Below are positions 52,029 to 62,782 of a stretch of 64,000 bases of DNA, one piece after another; the first letter of the stretch is position 1; each line of letters opens with the position of its first letter. The translations under genes and the position numbers were made by a program. Source of the stretch: Paracoccus everestensis (GTDB taxonomy: Bacteria; Pseudomonadota; Alphaproteobacteria; Rhodobacterales; Rhodobacteraceae); contig NZ_CP090836.1 of assembly GCF_021491915.1 (NCBI RefSeq), positions 62,001 through 126,000 on the forward strand. Direction: 5' to 3'. The notes beneath the pieces are model-generated. The model made no database searches. It was not told the DNA's origin and was given only the letters and a program-made list of their open reading frames with translations.

Positions 52029-53948
52029 TCAGCCTTGGGACAGGATCGCCTGGATCACCCGGTCTGCGGCATCTTCGGGGGACAGCGACGCCGTGTTGAC
52101 GACCAGTTCGGCCTGTTCGGGGGCCTCATAGGGGCTGTCGATGCCGGTGAAGTTCTTCAGCTGGCCCGCCCGCGCCTTTTTATACAGGCCCTTCACGTCA
52201 CGCGCCTCGGCCACCTCCAACGGGGTATCGACATAAACCTCGATGAACTCGCCCGCCGCCATCATGTCGCGCACCATCCGCCGTTCGGACCGGAAGGGCG
52301 AAATGAAGGCCGTCAGCACGATCAGGCCTGCGTCAGACATCAGTTTTGCAACCTCCCCCACGCGGCGGACGTTTTCGACGCGGTCGGCGTCGGTAAAGCC
52401 CAGGTCGCGGTTCAGCCCGTGGCGCACGTTGTCGCCGTCCAGCAGGAAGGTATGCTTGCCCATCGCGTGCAGCTTGCGTTCGACGATATTGGCGATGGTC
52501 GATTTGCCCGACCCCGACAGGCCGGTGAACCAGACGACCCTGGCCCGCTGGTTCTTCTGGGCGGCATGGGCGTCGCGGTTGATGTCGGTCGATTGCCAGT
52601 GGATGTTCTGCGACCGGCGCAGCGCGAAATGCAGCATCCCGGCGGCGATGGTGGCATTGGTCATCCGGTCGATCAGGATAAAGCCGCCCAGGTCCGGGTT
52701 GTCGCCATAAGCCTCGAACGGGACAGGCCGGTCGGTCGAGATGTTGACCACGCCGATGGCATTCAGGCCCAGCGTCTTGCTGGCCAGATGCTCGGTCGTG
52801 TTGACGTTCACCTCGTATTTCGGCTCGGTAATGGTGGCGCTGACGGTCTGCGTCCCGATCTTGAGCAGATAGGGGCGGCCCGGCAGCATCTCGGCCTCGT
52901 CCATCCAGACCAGGGTTGCCTCGAACTGGTCTGCGACCTCGCAGGGCGCGTCGGCGCGCACGATCACATCGCCGCGCGAACAGTCGATCTCGTCGGAAAA
53001 GGTCAGGGTCACGGATTGGCCTGCGACGGCCTGGGTCAGGTCGCCGTCAAAGGTGGCGATGGACTTGACGGTCGTGGTCTTGCCCGAGGGCAGGACGCGG
53101 ACCGGATCGCCCGGATGGACAAGGCCCGCGCTGATCTGGCCCGCAAAGCCGCGGAAATCCAGATGCGGGCGGTTCACCCATTGCACCGCCATGCGGAACG
53201 GGCGGTCCTGCATGCGGGTGTCGCTGATCGGCGCGTCTTCCAGATGGCCCAGCAGGGTCGGGCCCTGGTACCAGGCCATTTCGGGGCTTTGCGTGACGAT
53301 GTTGTCGCCCTTCAGGCCCGAAATCGGGATCGGCAGAAAGCTTTCCAAGCCGATCTGCTTGGCAAAGTGGCTGTAGTCGCTGACAATTTCATAGAACCGC
53401 TCGGCCGAGTAATCGACCAGGTCCATCTTGTTGACGGCCAGCACCACATTGCGGATGCCCAGCAGGTTCACCAGATAGCTGTGGCGCCGCGTCTGGGTCA
53501 GCACGCCCTGGCGCGCGTCGATCAGGATCACCGCCAGATCGGCGGTGGAGGCGCCCGTGACCATGTTGCGGGTGTATTGTTCATGGCCCGGGGTGTCGGC
53601 CACGATGAACTTGCGCTTGTCGGTGGCGAAGAAGCGATAGGCCACGTCGATGGTGATGCCCTGTTCGCGTTCGGCCGCCAATCCATCGACCAGCAGGGCA
53701 AAATCGATGTCTCCACCTTGGGTGCCCGATACCTTGCTGTCGTATTCCAGCGACGCCAGTTGATCCTCGAAGATCATCTTGCTGTCGTAAAGCAGCCGCC
53801 CGATCAGCGTCGATTTGCCGTCATCGACCGATCCGCAGGTGATGAAGCGCAGCATGGTCTTGTGCTGGTGCTTCACAAGATAGGCGTCGATGTCCTGGGC
53901 GATCAGGGCATCGGTGACATAGACGGGATCCTGGGCATGCGCGGTCAT
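52029..53948 (-). CDS. cysNC: Bifunctional sulfate adenylyltransferase subunit 1 / adenylylsulfate kinase (CysN-CysC fusion)
   Basis: A 639-residue fusion. Residues about 25-440 form the CysN GTPase ([36 protein letters not shown]) with EF-Tu-like domains 2 and 3. Residues about 460-635 form APS kinase ([32 protein letters not shown]). With CysD it makes APS from sulfate and ATP, then PAPS. Its ATG overlaps the cysD stop by one base. The fusion is common in alphaproteobacteria. Confidence 0.95.
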   Translation of the reverse strand: MTAHAQDPVYVTDALIAQDIDAYLVKHQHKTMLRFITCGSVDDGKSTLIGRLLYDSKMIFEDQLASLEYDSKVSGTQGGDIDFALLVDGLAAEREQGITIDVAYRFFATDKRKFIVADTPGHEQYTRNMVTGASTADLAVILIDARQGVLTQTRRHSYLVNLLGIRNVVLAVNKMDLVDYSAERFYEIVSDYSHFAKQIGLESFLPIPISGLKGDNIVTQSPEMAWYQGPTLLGHLEDAPISDTRMQDRPFRMAVQWVNRPHLDFRGFAGQISAGLVHPGDPVRVLPSGKTTTVKSIATFDGDLTQAVAGQSVTLTFSDEIDCSRGDVIVRADAPCEVADQFEATLVWMDEAEMLPGRPYLLKIGTQTVSATITEPKYEVNVNTTEHLASKTLGLNAIGVVNISTDRPVPFEAYGDNPDLGGFILIDRMTNATIAAGMLHFALRRSQNIHWQSTDINRDAHAAQKNQRARVVWFTGLSGSGKSTIANIVERKLHAMGKHTFLLDGDNVRHGLNRDLGFTDADRVENVRRVGEVAKLMSDAGLIVLTAFISPFRSERRMVRDMMAAGEFIEVYVDTPLEVAEARDVKGLYKKARAGQLKNFTGIDSPYEAPEQAELVVNTASLSPEDAADRVIQAILSQG

Positions 53949-54877
53949 CAGAAATACCCCTCTTGCTTCTTCTTCTCCATGGACGCTGCCTGGTCCTTGT
54001 CGATGGCGCGGCCCTGGCGTTCGGACGTGGTGGTCAGCAGCATTTCCTGGATCACCTCGGGCAGGGTGCGGGCACTGGATTCCACCGCCCCGGTCAAGGG
54101 ATAGCAGCCCAGCGTGCGGAACCGGACCGAGCGCATCTGCGGCTGTTCCCCATCCTTCAGGGGCATACGGTCGTCATCGACCATGATCAGCAGCCCGTCG
54201 CGTTCCACGACCGGGCGCGGTTCGCTGAAATACAGCGGAACGATGTCGATATTCTCCAGGTGGATGTATTGCCAGATGTCCAGTTCGGTCCAGTTAGACA
54301 ACGGGAACACCCGGATGGATTCGTCCTTGGCTTTGCGGGTGTTGAACAGCTTCCACAGTTCCGGCCGCTGGTTCTTGGGATCCCAACGGTGGTTGGCAGA
54401 GCGGAAGGAAAAGATGCGTTCCTTGGCGCGCGATTTTTCCTCGTCACGGCGCGCGCCGCCGAAGGCCACGTCGAAATTGTATTTCGTCAGCGCCTGTTTC
54501 AGCCCCTCGGTCTTCCACATGTCGGTGTGCAGGGGGCCGTGGTCAAAGGGGTTGATGCCTTGCGCCAATGCCTCGGGATTCTGATGGACGATCAAGTCCA
54601 TGCCTGCCGCCTTGGCAGCCTTGTCGCGCAGGTCGTACATCGCGCGGAATTTCCAGGTCGTGTCCACGTGCAGCAGAGGAAAGGGCGGGGGGGCCGGAAA
54701 AAAGGCCTTGCGCGCCAGATGCAGCATGCAGGCCGAATCCTTGCCCACCGAATACAGCATCACCGGGTTTTCGGCGTTTGCCACAACCTCTCGCATGATA
54801 TGGATGCTTTCAGCTTCCAGGCGTTGCAAATGCGTCAGGGTTGCCGGGGCGATCGGGGTATCTGATTGGCTGTTCAT
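53948..54877 (-). CDS. cysD: Sulfate adenylyltransferase subunit 2
   Basis: A 309-residue PP-loop ATP sulfurylase subunit. It has [20 protein letters not shown] (PP-loop), [33 protein letters not shown], and [14 protein letters not shown] near the C-terminus. ATG 54877 (MNSQSDTP) is preferred; an in-frame ATG at 54910 adds 11 residues. It is first in the cysD-cysNC operon. No cysteine-biosynthesis reductase gene lies nearby, so PAPS may serve assimilation via genes elsewhere. Confidence 0.95.
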   Translation of the reverse strand: MNSQSDTPIAPATLTHLQRLEAESIHIMREVVANAENPVMLYSVGKDSACMLHLARKAFFPAPPPFPLLHVDTTWKFRAMYDLRDKAAKAAGMDLIVHQNPEALAQGINPFDHGPLHTDMWKTEGLKQALTKYNFDVAFGGARRDEEKSRAKERIFSFRSANHRWDPKNQRPELWKLFNTRKAKDESIRVFPLSNWTELDIWQYIHLENIDIVPLYFSEPRPVVERDGLLIMVDDDRMPLKDGEQPQMRSVRFRTLGCYPLTGAVESSARTLPEVIQEMLLTTTSERQGRAIDKDQAASMEKKKQEGYF

Positions 54878-54995
54878 GGCATCGGCTTTCGGTTCGTCAC
54901 GGGCAGGCATCTGCCAGGTCAGGCTGATCCGCTATCCTTCAGCAGGGGGCAAGATGCAAGTTTGGAATGCGGAAAAACCCAAGTTTCCTGCGGAT

Positions 54996-56249
54996 TCAAC
55001 CTTCCCCGGAACGCTGTTCCGCCGCCGTGGCCAAGGCCAGGCCATCGACCACGGCGGTAAAGGCCTCGGACCGGTGCAGGCGGGCATCGGGCAGGCAGCG
55101 CGCCGTCAGATTCGTGACCAGGCGCATCAGGCTGGACCCGCCCACCAGCACCACATCACCAATGTCGCGCCCGGCGATCCCCGCCCGCACCAGCGTTTCC
55201 GCGACGGCCCTTTCCAGATCCGTGCCGAACCCCTGCAATGCGTCCGCCAGCGACCGGCCGCAGATCGGCGCCGCCAGGCGCGGCTGGATGAAGCCCATGC
55301 CGATCTGCGCGTCGTCCCCCCGGTTCGCGGCAATCTTGCCGCGTTCCACGGCAAAGGCCAGGTCGTTGCCCGTTTCGTCCGTCAGCACCGTGACCAGCCG
55401 GTCCATTTGCTCCGGTTGCACCGCCAGCCGCGCCATCTGTGCGGCCAGCCTGCGGTTTTCCGGGGTATAGACAAAGGGAATATGCGCCCAGGTTGCCAGA
55501 TCGGCATAGATCGCGTTGGGCACCGGCAGCAGGCCCGGTCCCATCTCGCGACGCAACTGCGATCCGTGGCCCAGCAGCGGCATGGCATGGCTCAGCGACA
55601 GGGCGCCGTCGAAATCCGTCCCGCCCAGGCGGATGCCGTGGCTGGCAAGGATCCGCACCCCGTCCCCTTCTGTGCGATACACCGAAAAGTCCGAGGTGCC
55701 GCCGCCGATATCCACGATCAGGCCGGTCCGGCCCGCAGCCCCCATGCCGTGGCAGGCCAGGGCCGCAGCCTCGGGTTCGGGCATGAAGCCCACATGATCG
55801 AAGCCCGCCGCATGATAGCAGGCACGCAGATCGGATTCCGCCTGGGCGTCGCGGACAGGATCGGCATGGAAACGCACCGGACGCCCTGACAAGGCGCGGG
55901 TCTGCGGCTGGCCGGTCGCGGCTTCGGCCCGCGCGCGCAATTCGGCCAGGAAGGCGGCGATCACCTCGGCCAGCGTCCGCCGCTTGCCGCTGATGAGCCG
56001 CGATTCATGCAGCAAGGGCGTGCCCAGAACGCTTTTGAGCGCCCGCATGTAACGGCCTTCCTCGCCGCCGATCAAAGCCTGTGCGGCGGCATCGCCGATG
56101 CGCATGGCGCCGCCGCGCGCGGGAAAGAAGACGGCGGTGGGCAGGGTATCGGATCCCCCCTCGATCGGCACGCGCCGTACCGTCCCGCCCTCCAGGATCG
56201 CCACGGCGGTGTTCGAGGTTCCAAAGTCGATGGCAAGCGTGCTGGTCAT
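54996..56249 (-). CDS. Hsp70-family (YegD-like) chaperone-type ATPase
   Basis: A 417-residue protein with actin/Hsp70 ATPase motifs: phosphate 1 LAIDFGTSNTAVAIL, phosphate 2 GLIVDIGGGTSDFSVY, and adenosine VVLVGGSSLMRLV. It corresponds to YegD-like short Hsp70 proteins that lack the peptide-binding domain of DnaK (no C-terminal beta domain). Client and cofactors are unknown. ATG 56249 has GGAAGG ahead; the open frame extends to 56399 but without family similarity. It is divergent from the AI-2E-type transporter. Confidence 0.88.
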   Translation of the reverse strand: MTSTLAIDFGTSNTAVAILEGGTVRRVPIEGGSDTLPTAVFFPARGGAMRIGDAAAQALIGGEEGRYMRALKSVLGTPLLHESRLISGKRRTLAEVIAAFLAELRARAEAATGQPQTRALSGRPVRFHADPVRDAQAESDLRACYHAAGFDHVGFMPEPEAAALACHGMGAAGRTGLIVDIGGGTSDFSVYRTEGDGVRILASHGIRLGGTDFDGALSLSHAMPLLGHGSQLRREMGPGLLPVPNAIYADLATWAHIPFVYTPENRRLAAQMARLAVQPEQMDRLVTVLTDETGNDLAFAVERGKIAANRGDDAQIGMGFIQPRLAAPICGRSLADALQGFGTDLERAVAETLVRAGIAGRDIGDVVLVGGSSLMRLVTNLTARCLPDARLHRSEAFTAVVDGLALATAAEQRSGEG

Positions 56250-56397
56250 GGCTGGACCTTCCGGCTGAAAGGCAGGCTGGCTATCCGATGCGACACAAGC
56301 CCGCAAGCAGAAGCCCGAAAGACGGGTTGACGCCGCGATCAACAATGCAACAGTCAGGGGACGCAAGGCGAACCACCCGGAAGGCAGGCGCGACGGC

Positions 56398-57531
56398 ATG
56401 ATCGACCCACAGCACGCAACGCCCCGGCCTCACGCCCCGGTCCCTGACGATCCGGCGACAATGCCCTTTCCGCTGATCAGCGACATATCCGCCGCGCGTT
56501 GGCTGCTGGTCTTCATCATCGCCGCTGCGATCTATTTCTTTCACGGCTTTCTGGTGCCGGTGCTGGCGGCGACGATCATCGCATTCGCCAGTTGGCCCCT
56601 GTCGCGCAGCGTGCAGCGTGCCTTGGGGATCGACCGCACCACCACGGCGGCGCTGTTCGTTCTGGTGATCGTGCTGTTCCTGGTGGTGCCCGTCACGATG
56701 GCGCTGCTTTATGCGTTCCGCGAATTGCAGCAATGGATTTACTGGGTGTTCGAGGTGAATGCCAATGGCGCCCCCGCACCCCTGTGGATGACCGGCCTGC
56801 CCCGCATCGGCGACTGGATCGACGAACAATGGACGCGCCATATCGGCCAGCCCGGCGCCATCGCGGAATTGGTGCAACTGACCAGCGGAAACACCATCGC
56901 TTCCATCTATCGCAGCGTGCTGGCGGCGGGAAACCTCGCCTTTCACCTGGCGCTGAATTTGCTGTTCATGCTGATCGCGTTGTTCGTGTTCTATCGCGAC
57001 GGCCACAAGATCGCGGGCCAGATCGACATCATCGGCGCGCGCATCCTGCCGCGCCGTTGGGAACGGCTGTCGCGCGTGGTGCCGCTGACGATCAGCGCCA
57101 CGGTCACCGGCATGACCCTGATCGCCATCGGCGAGGGGGTGGTGCTGGGCATCGCCTATTGGATCGCGGGCGTGCCCTCGCCGGTGACGCTGGGCGTCAT
57201 CACGGGCATCTTGGCGCTGATCCCCGGCGGCGCGCCTTTGTGTTTCACGCTGGTGTCGATCTACCTTGTGGCCAGCGGATCGGCGCTGGCGGGCGTCTTG
57301 CTGTTCGTCTGGGGGTCGGTCGAACTGTTCATTGTGGACAAGACCATCCGCCCGGTGCTGGTCGGCGGGCCGGTCAAGATGCCGTTCCTACCCACGTTCT
57401 TCGGGCTGGTGGGGGGCGTCAAGACCATGGGCATCGTGGGCCTGTTCGTGGGTCCGGTGCTGATGGCCCTGCTGGTCGCGATCTGGCGCGAATGGCTGCG
57501 AGAGATCAGCGAACATCCGCAAACCCCTTGA
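56398..57531 (+). CDS. AI-2E transporter-family (YdiK/PerM-like) membrane protein
   Basis: A 377-residue protein with about eight membrane segments and the family signatures FLVPVLAATIIAFASWPLSR and FTLVSIYLVASGSALAGVLLFVWG... VDKTIRPVLVGGPVKMP. The YdiK/TqsA/PerM family includes exporters of autoinducer-2 and Na+/H+ antiporter-like members; the substrate cannot be told here. The start is ATG 56398; ATG 56461 is the shorter alternative. A Na+/H+ antiporter gene follows 112 bp downstream. Confidence 0.85.
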   Translation: MIDPQHATPRPHAPVPDDPATMPFPLISDISAARWLLVFIIAAAIYFFHGFLVPVLAATIIAFASWPLSRSVQRALGIDRTTTAALFVLVIVLFLVVPVTMALLYAFRELQQWIYWVFEVNANGAPAPLWMTGLPRIGDWIDEQWTRHIGQPGAIAELVQLTSGNTIASIYRSVLAAGNLAFHLALNLLFMLIALFVFYRDGHKIAGQIDIIGARILPRRWERLSRVVPLTISATVTGMTLIAIGEGVVLGIAYWIAGVPSPVTLGVITGILALIPGGAPLCFTLVSIYLVASGSALAGVLLFVWGSVELFIVDKTIRPVLVGGPVKMPFLPTFFGLVGGVKTMGIVGLFVGPVLMALLVAIWREWLREISEHPQTP

Positions 57532-57643
57532 TTGGCCGCCCGGGCTGAATATGATCCCGCCATGGCGTGTGCTGCGTGCGCCCAGGGACGACCCCTGAAT
57601 ACGGAGACTGGTTGCAACCGTTTCTGACAAAGGGGGGCTGTTC

Positions 57644-58831
57644 ATGGCAGGCCGCATTCAAAACACCATCCGCAAGTTTCTGGACAACGGGTCATCGGGG
57701 GGGCTGCTGCTGATGGCCTCGGCGGCGCTTGCGCTGATCGTTGCCAACTCGCCGCTGTCAGAGGCCTATTTCGACATCCTTCACGCCTATGTCGGGCCGC
57801 TGTCGGTGGCGCACTGGATCAACGACGCGTTGATGGCGCTGTTCTTCCTGATGGTCGGGCTGGAGATCAAACGGGAAATGGTGGACGGCCACCTGTCGTC
57901 CTGGCCGCGCCGGATCCTGCCCGGTGTCGCGGCGGCGGCAGGGATGGCGGTTCCGGCCCTGGTCTATCTGTTCTTCACCACAGGCACAGGGGCGACGCAT
58001 GGCTGGGCGATCCCGTCGGCCACTGACATCGCCTTTGCGTTGGGCGTGCTTTCGCTGCTGGGACCACGGGTGCCCACATCGCTCAAGGTGTTTCTGGCGG
58101 CCCTGGCGATCATCGACGATCTGGGTGCGGTGATCGTGATCGGGCTGTTCTATACCGCCGACGTGTCGCCTGTTTATCTAGGCCTTTCGGCAGTTGTTTT
58201 GGCCGTCTTGGCCGGGTTGAACCTTTCCGGCGTGATGCGGCTTTCGCCCTATCTGATCATGGGCGCAGTCCTGTGGTTTTTCGTCTTGCAGTCGGGAATC
58301 CATGCCACCATCGCAGGTGTCATGCTGGCGCTGACCATCCCGTTGAAGCGCACCCCCACCACGCCAGAGGCGCATGGATCAGAAAGCCCGCTGCACCGGC
58401 TGGAACATGCCCTGATCGTGCCGGTATCATTCGTCATCATCCCAATCTTCGGCTTTGCCAATGCCGGGGTCAGCTTCGCGGGACTGGGGATGGAGGCACT
58501 TGTGGCCCCTGTGACCCTGGGCGTTGCCGCTGGCCTGTCCATCGGAAAGCTGGTCGGGATCTTCGGGGCCGTCACCATCCTGGTCAAGCTGGACTGGGCC
58601 GACCTGCCGGTCGGCGCAAGCTGGATGCAGATGCTGGGCACCACCCTTTTGTGCGGGATCGGCTTTACCATGAGCCTGTTCATCTCGCTTCTGGCCTTCA
58701 ACGAGCCGCTTCTGCAAGACGAGGCCAAGATCGGCATCCTGATCGGGTCTCTGATCTCGGGCCTTGCGGGCTATACGGTCCTGCGCTTTGCCAAACGCGA
58801 GGCGCCGCGCCGGATGCAGCCGGCCCGCTGA
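57644..58831 (+). CDS. nhaA: Na+/H+ antiporter NhaA
   Basis: A 395-residue antiporter with about 12 membrane segments. It has FLMVGLEIKREMVDGHLSS, the ion-binding Asp pair in the region SATDIAFALGVLSLLG and AALAIIDDLGAVIVIGLFYT, and a long hydrophilic loop at the middle (KRTPTTPEAHGSESPLHRLEHAL). It exchanges Na+ for protons in salt and alkaline stress. Convergent with the transporter gene downstream; the two stop codons are adjacent. Confidence 0.95.
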   Translation: MAGRIQNTIRKFLDNGSSGGLLLMASAALALIVANSPLSEAYFDILHAYVGPLSVAHWINDALMALFFLMVGLEIKREMVDGHLSSWPRRILPGVAAAAGMAVPALVYLFFTTGTGATHGWAIPSATDIAFALGVLSLLGPRVPTSLKVFLAALAIIDDLGAVIVIGLFYTADVSPVYLGLSAVVLAVLAGLNLSGVMRLSPYLIMGAVLWFFVLQSGIHATIAGVMLALTIPLKRTPTTPEAHGSESPLHRLEHALIVPVSFVIIPIFGFANAGVSFAGLGMEALVAPVTLGVAAGLSIGKLVGIFGAVTILVKLDWADLPVGASWMQMLGTTLLCGIGFTMSLFISLLAFNEPLLQDEAKIGILIGSLISGLAGYTVLRFAKREAPRRMQPAR

Positions 58832-60607
58832 TCATACTGGCCAGACCGACAGGATCAGCGGCACCCCGGTCAGCACGACCAGGATTGACAGCGGCAGGCC
58901 CAGCCGGGGATAGTCGCTGAACCGGTATCCCCCCGGTCCCATGACCAGGGTGTTGCACTGATGCCCGATGGGCGTCAGGAAATCGCAGCCCGCGCCCACC
59001 GCGACGGCCATCAGGAATGCCTCGGGCGCGTAACCCAGCGTGCCCGCAAAGGTCACGGCGATGGGGGCCATCACCAGGACGGTGGCCGCGTTGTTCAGGA
59101 ACGGCGTCACCGCCATGGCCGCGACCATGATCAGCGCCACCGCCCCCCAGACCGGCAGCCCGGTCGCCACATCCGACAGCCAGGCGCCGATCAGGTCGGT
59201 GCCGCCGGTGGTCTGCAGGGCCTCGCTGACGGGGATCAGCGATCCCAGCATGATCAGCAGCGGCCATTCGACCGCGTCATAGGCGCCTTCCGGGCTGATC
59301 GCCCCGGACAGGATCATCAGAACCGCCGCGCCGAAAAAGGCGATGGCGACTGGCAGGATTCCGGCGGCCGTCAGTCCCATTGCCGAACCCAGGATCAGGA
59401 TCGGCATCAGTTCCTTTCTGACGCTGCCGATGCGCAGGAGGCGTTCGGCCAGGGGCAGCAGGCCCAGCGACCGGATGCGTTCGGGCAACAGCTCTACCGG
59501 GCCTTGCAGCAGCAGCACATCGCCCGCCTGCAACCGCGTCTTGGACAGCCGTTCGGTCATCCGGTGGCCCGACCGCGACACCGCCAGCAGGCTGATGCCT
59601 TGTTCATCGAACAGCCGGATGCTGCCGACGCTCTTGCCGATCAGGCTGGAGGTTACGGTCGTCACCGCCTCGATCACCCCGATCTTGCTGGCTGGCAGTT
59701 CCAGCTTCGAGGCCGCGTCATGGCCTGTCAGTTCAAGCCCGCCCTGGGCGACGGCGCGTTCGATCCCGTCGGGTTCGCCTCGCAACAGCAGGATGTCGCC
59801 GTGCTCGATCACGGTGTCGAACAGCACCACCTTGCGCCGTTCGCCGCCCCGGATCAGGCCGGTGATGGTGATCTCGCCATCCGCCATGCCGATCAGCGCG
59901 CCAATGGTGCGGCCGGCTGCGGCGGATCCCTCGGGGACTGTGGCCTCGGTGTTATAGTCGCTGATCTTGACCGCCTCGCCCAGGGATGCGGTGGCGCGGC
60001 GGTCGGACGGCAGCAGCCGCCAGGCAAACATCAGGAAGATGACGCCCACCGCGGATAGGCCCAGCCCCACCGGGGCAAAATCGAACATCCGGAACGGCTG
60101 GCCGGTCATCTCCTCGCGCACCCCCGATACGATGATGTTGGGCGATGTGCCGACCAAGGTAATGAGTCCCCCCAGCAGCGATCCAAAGGACATGGGCATC
60201 AGATAAAGCGAGGGCGACTGGCCGGATTTCTTGGCCATCTTCAAGGCGGCGGGCATCATCATCGCCAGGGCGCCGATGTTCTTGACCAGCGACGACAACA
60301 GCGTGACCGTGCCGACCAGCACCAGAAGCTGCACCCCCATGGTCGTGAACTTGCGCACCAGCCAGCGCAGCACGGCCTCGATGATGCCGGACCGGGACAC
60401 GGCGGCGCTGACCACCAGGGCGCTGCCCACGATGATGACGATGTCGTCGCTGAACCCGGTGAATGCTTCGTCGGGCGAGACCGTTCCCGCCAGCAGGGAT
60501 GCCAGCAATGCCAGCATCGCCACCACGTCATAGCGAAGCCTGCCCCAGATGAACAACACCATCATCACGCCGACGATGGCGAAGGCAAGCATCTGCAGTA
60601 GTGTCAT
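58832..60607 (-). CDS. SLC13/DASS-family transporter with two RCK_C domains
   Basis: A 591-residue membrane protein with two transporter halves, each with about five to six segments. The first half has the SLC13 pattern MMPAALKMAKKSGQSPSLYLMPMSFGSLLGG, and the second has NNAATVLVMAPIAVTFAG and LTPIGHQCNTLVMGPGGY. Between them (about residues 215-390) are two TrkA-C (RCK_C) regulatory domains, as in bacterial sulfate- or dicarboxylate-type transporters. Substrate not determined. ATG 60607 is the natural start (MTLLQMLAFAIVGVM). Confidence 0.88.
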   Translation of the reverse strand: MTLLQMLAFAIVGVMMVLFIWGRLRYDVVAMLALLASLLAGTVSPDEAFTGFSDDIVIIVGSALVVSAAVSRSGIIEAVLRWLVRKFTTMGVQLLVLVGTVTLLSSLVKNIGALAMMMPAALKMAKKSGQSPSLYLMPMSFGSLLGGLITLVGTSPNIIVSGVREEMTGQPFRMFDFAPVGLGLSAVGVIFLMFAWRLLPSDRRATASLGEAVKISDYNTEATVPEGSAAAGRTIGALIGMADGEITITGLIRGGERRKVVLFDTVIEHGDILLLRGEPDGIERAVAQGGLELTGHDAASKLELPASKIGVIEAVTTVTSSLIGKSVGSIRLFDEQGISLLAVSRSGHRMTERLSKTRLQAGDVLLLQGPVELLPERIRSLGLLPLAERLLRIGSVRKELMPILILGSAMGLTAAGILPVAIAFFGAAVLMILSGAISPEGAYDAVEWPLLIMLGSLIPVSEALQTTGGTDLIGAWLSDVATGLPVWGAVALIMVAAMAVTPFLNNAATVLVMAPIAVTFAGTLGYAPEAFLMAVAVGAGCDFLTPIGHQCNTLVMGPGGYRFSDYPRLGLPLSILVVLTGVPLILSVWPV

Positions 60608-60953
60608 GAAAAGCCCTTCCCTGCGCCCCTGCGCAAGGGGACCGTCGCAAAACAGACGGCGCGGGGATTTGGTTGCCAGCCGTCCCGCTGCGGACAGCAA
60701 GAATTTTCGCCTGGGATCATGCTGGCTTGGCCTGGACTGGGGGTGGGCCGGTTCCCGTGACAGACTCTGAAATTGCAAGCAGGGAAGCGCGTGCCTTTCC
60801 CGTTTTCCGCCGTGACCAGGCTGCCATTCCCGGCAATGAAGCAGTCAAAGCCCTTCGCCGCGCCTTCGATTGCGTCAGAGCCGTTGGCGGCGGGTTCGGC
60901 TTATCTGTTGCTGGAAAGGCCGTGACCCTGCGCGCAAGCCCTCCGCCCTCGCA
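60608..60953. other. Gene-free gap between the DASS transporter and the siderophore operon
   Basis: 346 bp. No supported reading frame, RNA gene or strong hairpin was found. It must contain the DASS transporter promoter and the 3' end of the siderophore operon. Confidence 0.45.
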
Positions 60954-61757
60954 CTATTCCGCCGCCATCCGGTGCCGTCCGATGGGCAGCATCATCGGCC
61001 GTCCCGAGGTGGGGTCGGGGATGATCCGGCTGTCCAGGCCGAAGACCGCGCGAACGGTGTTTTCGGTCAGCACATCCTCGGGGGCGCCCTGGGCGTGCAG
61101 GGTGCCGCCCGCCATGGCGACCAGTTGGTCGGCGTATCGCGCGGCCAGGTTCAGGTCGTGCAGCACCATCACGACCGTGGTCCCGCGCCGGTGGTTGAGG
61201 TCGGTCAGCAGATCCAGAACCTCGACCTGGTGGCTGATGTCCAGGAATGTCGTGGGTTCGTCCAGCAGCAGCAGATCCGTTTCCTGCGCAAGCGCCATGG
61301 CGATCCAGACCCGCTGGCGCTGCCCGCCCGACAGCTCGTCCACGGCGCGTTCGGCCAGGTCCAGGGTCTTGGTGGCCTCCAGGGCGGTGGCCACGGCCTG
61401 GTCGTCCTCGCGCGTCCAGCGCGACAGGATCCCGTGATGGGGATGGCGGCCCCGGCTGACCAGATCGGCCACGGTGATGCCCTCGGGGGCGATGGGCGAT
61501 TGCGGCAACAGGCCCATCACCTGCGCCACGCGGCGGGGCGCCATGCGGTGGATCGCCTTGCCGTCCAGAAGCACCCGGCCCGCGCGCGGGAACAGCAGCC
61601 GCGACATGGTGCGCAGCAGGGTCGATTTCCCGCAGGCATTGGCGCCGACAATGGCGGTGATCCGTCCCGGCAGAACCTCCAGGTCCAGATCCTGCAGGAT
61701 CGTCCGGTCGCCATAGCCCGCCGAAAGCCGATGGACGGAAAGGGAATGATTGCTCAC
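60954..61757 (-). CDS. Iron-siderophore ABC transporter, ATP-binding protein (FepC/FhuC-like)
   Basis: A 267-residue ABC ATPase with Walker A IVGANACGKSTLLRTMSRLL, Q-loop MGLLPQSPIAPEGITV, signature SGGQRQRVWIAMALAQ, Walker B LLLLDEPTTFLDISHQ and H-loop VMVLHDLN. The DEPTTxLDIxHQ pattern is characteristic of iron/B12 uptake ATPases. It starts with GTG 61757, overlapping the previous stop (GTGA). It is the last gene of the operon. Confidence 0.92.
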   Translation of the reverse strand: MSNHSLSVHRLSAGYGDRTILQDLDLEVLPGRITAIVGANACGKSTLLRTMSRLLFPRAGRVLLDGKAIHRMAPRRVAQVMGLLPQSPIAPEGITVADLVSRGRHPHHGILSRWTREDDQAVATALEATKTLDLAERAVDELSGGQRQRVWIAMALAQETDLLLLDEPTTFLDISHQVEVLDLLTDLNHRRGTTVVMVLHDLNLAARYADQLVAMAGGTLHAQGAPEDVLTENTVRAVFGLDSRIIPDPTSGRPMMLPIGRHRMAAE

Positions 61758-62782
61758 AAGGATCCTCCGGCGCGGTTCACGCGCACGATCAGCCAGATCA
61801 GGTAGGGCGCGCCCAGGGCGCCGGTGACGACCCCCACGGGAAAGCGCGTGGGCAGCAGGAACTGGCCGATGTAATCGCCCCCCAGCACCAAAAGCGCCCC
61901 GACGAGGCCCGAGGGGATCAGGACCGATCCATTCGGGCCCAGGATGCGCGCGGCGATCGGGCCGGACAGAAAGGCCACAAAGGCCACAGGGCCGGTGATG
62001 GCGGTGGCGACCGCGATCAGGCCCACTGCGGACAGGATCACCAGCATCCGCGTGGCGGCGACATTCGTGCCAAGCGCGGCCGCCGTATCGTCGCCCAGGC
62101 GCAGCGATTCCAGGTCGCGGCTGCGGCTGACCAGCAGCCCGCCGAAGACCGCCAGCGACGCCAGCATCGGCAAGGCCTGGGACAGTTGCGCGCCGTTCAC
62201 GCTGCCTGTCAGCCACCGCATCGCCTCGGCCAGATCCCAGGACGGCGCGCTCGTCAGGACATAGGCGATGAAGCTGTCCAGCATGGCCGAGACGCCGATG
62301 CCGACCAGGATCAGGCGCGTGCCTGCCACGCCCCCCTGGAAGGACAGCCCATAGATCAGCAGCGCCACGCCCAACCCGGCGATGACCGCGAAGATCGACA
62401 CCACCGGCCCGTCGAGTCCCAGGACCACGATGGCAAGAACCGCCGCAGCACTTGCCCCCCGGCTGATGCCGATGATGTCGGGACTGGCCAGCGGGTTGCG
62501 CAGCATGATCTGGAAAGCGGCGCCCCCCAGGCCGAAGGACAGGCCTGCAAGTACCGCCAGGACCGCGCGAGGCAGCCGCAACTGGCCCACGGTGAAGGAT
62601 TGGCCGGGCACGTCCTCGCCTGCCAGAACCCGCAGCACGGTTTGCGGGGAAACAAAGGACTGGCCCAGCATCAGCGTCAGCGCAAACCCGGCCAGCAGCA
62701 AGATCAGCGCCCCGCCGACAACCGCCCTGCGGCGCCTGGCGCGGCGCAGGCGGCCGGAGGCGATCAGGTCGATAAAGGTCAT
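61754..62782 (-). CDS. Iron-siderophore ABC transporter permease (FecCD family, FepG-like)
   Basis: A 342-residue FecCD permease with about nine to ten membrane segments. It has LPRAVLAVLAGLSFGLGGAAFQIMLRNPLASPDIIGISRGASA and a C-terminal GPVAFVAFLSGPIAARILGPNGSVLIPSGLVGALL. Two different permeases in the operon form a heterodimer. ATG 62782 overlaps the previous stop (ATGA). Confidence 0.92.
   Translation of the reverse strand: MTFIDLIASGRLRRARRRRAVVGGALILLLAGFALTLMLGQSFVSPQTVLRVLAGEDVPGQSFTVGQLRLPRAVLAVLAGLSFGLGGAAFQIMLRNPLASPDIIGISRGASAAAVLAIVVLGLDGPVVSIFAVIAGLGVALLIYGLSFQGGVAGTRLILVGIGVSAMLDSFIAYVLTSAPSWDLAEAMRWLTGSVNGAQLSQALPMLASLAVFGGLLVSRSRDLESLRLGDDTAAALGTNVAATRMLVILSAVGLIAVATAITGPVAFVAFLSGPIAARILGPNGSVLIPSGLVGALLVLGGDYIGQFLLPTRFPVGVVTGALGAPYLIWLIVRVNRAGGSL

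Noticed and set aside
51891..54104. 737-codon open frame opposite cysNC
   Set aside because: It runs antisense across the clearly conserved CysNC reading frame and shows no domain.
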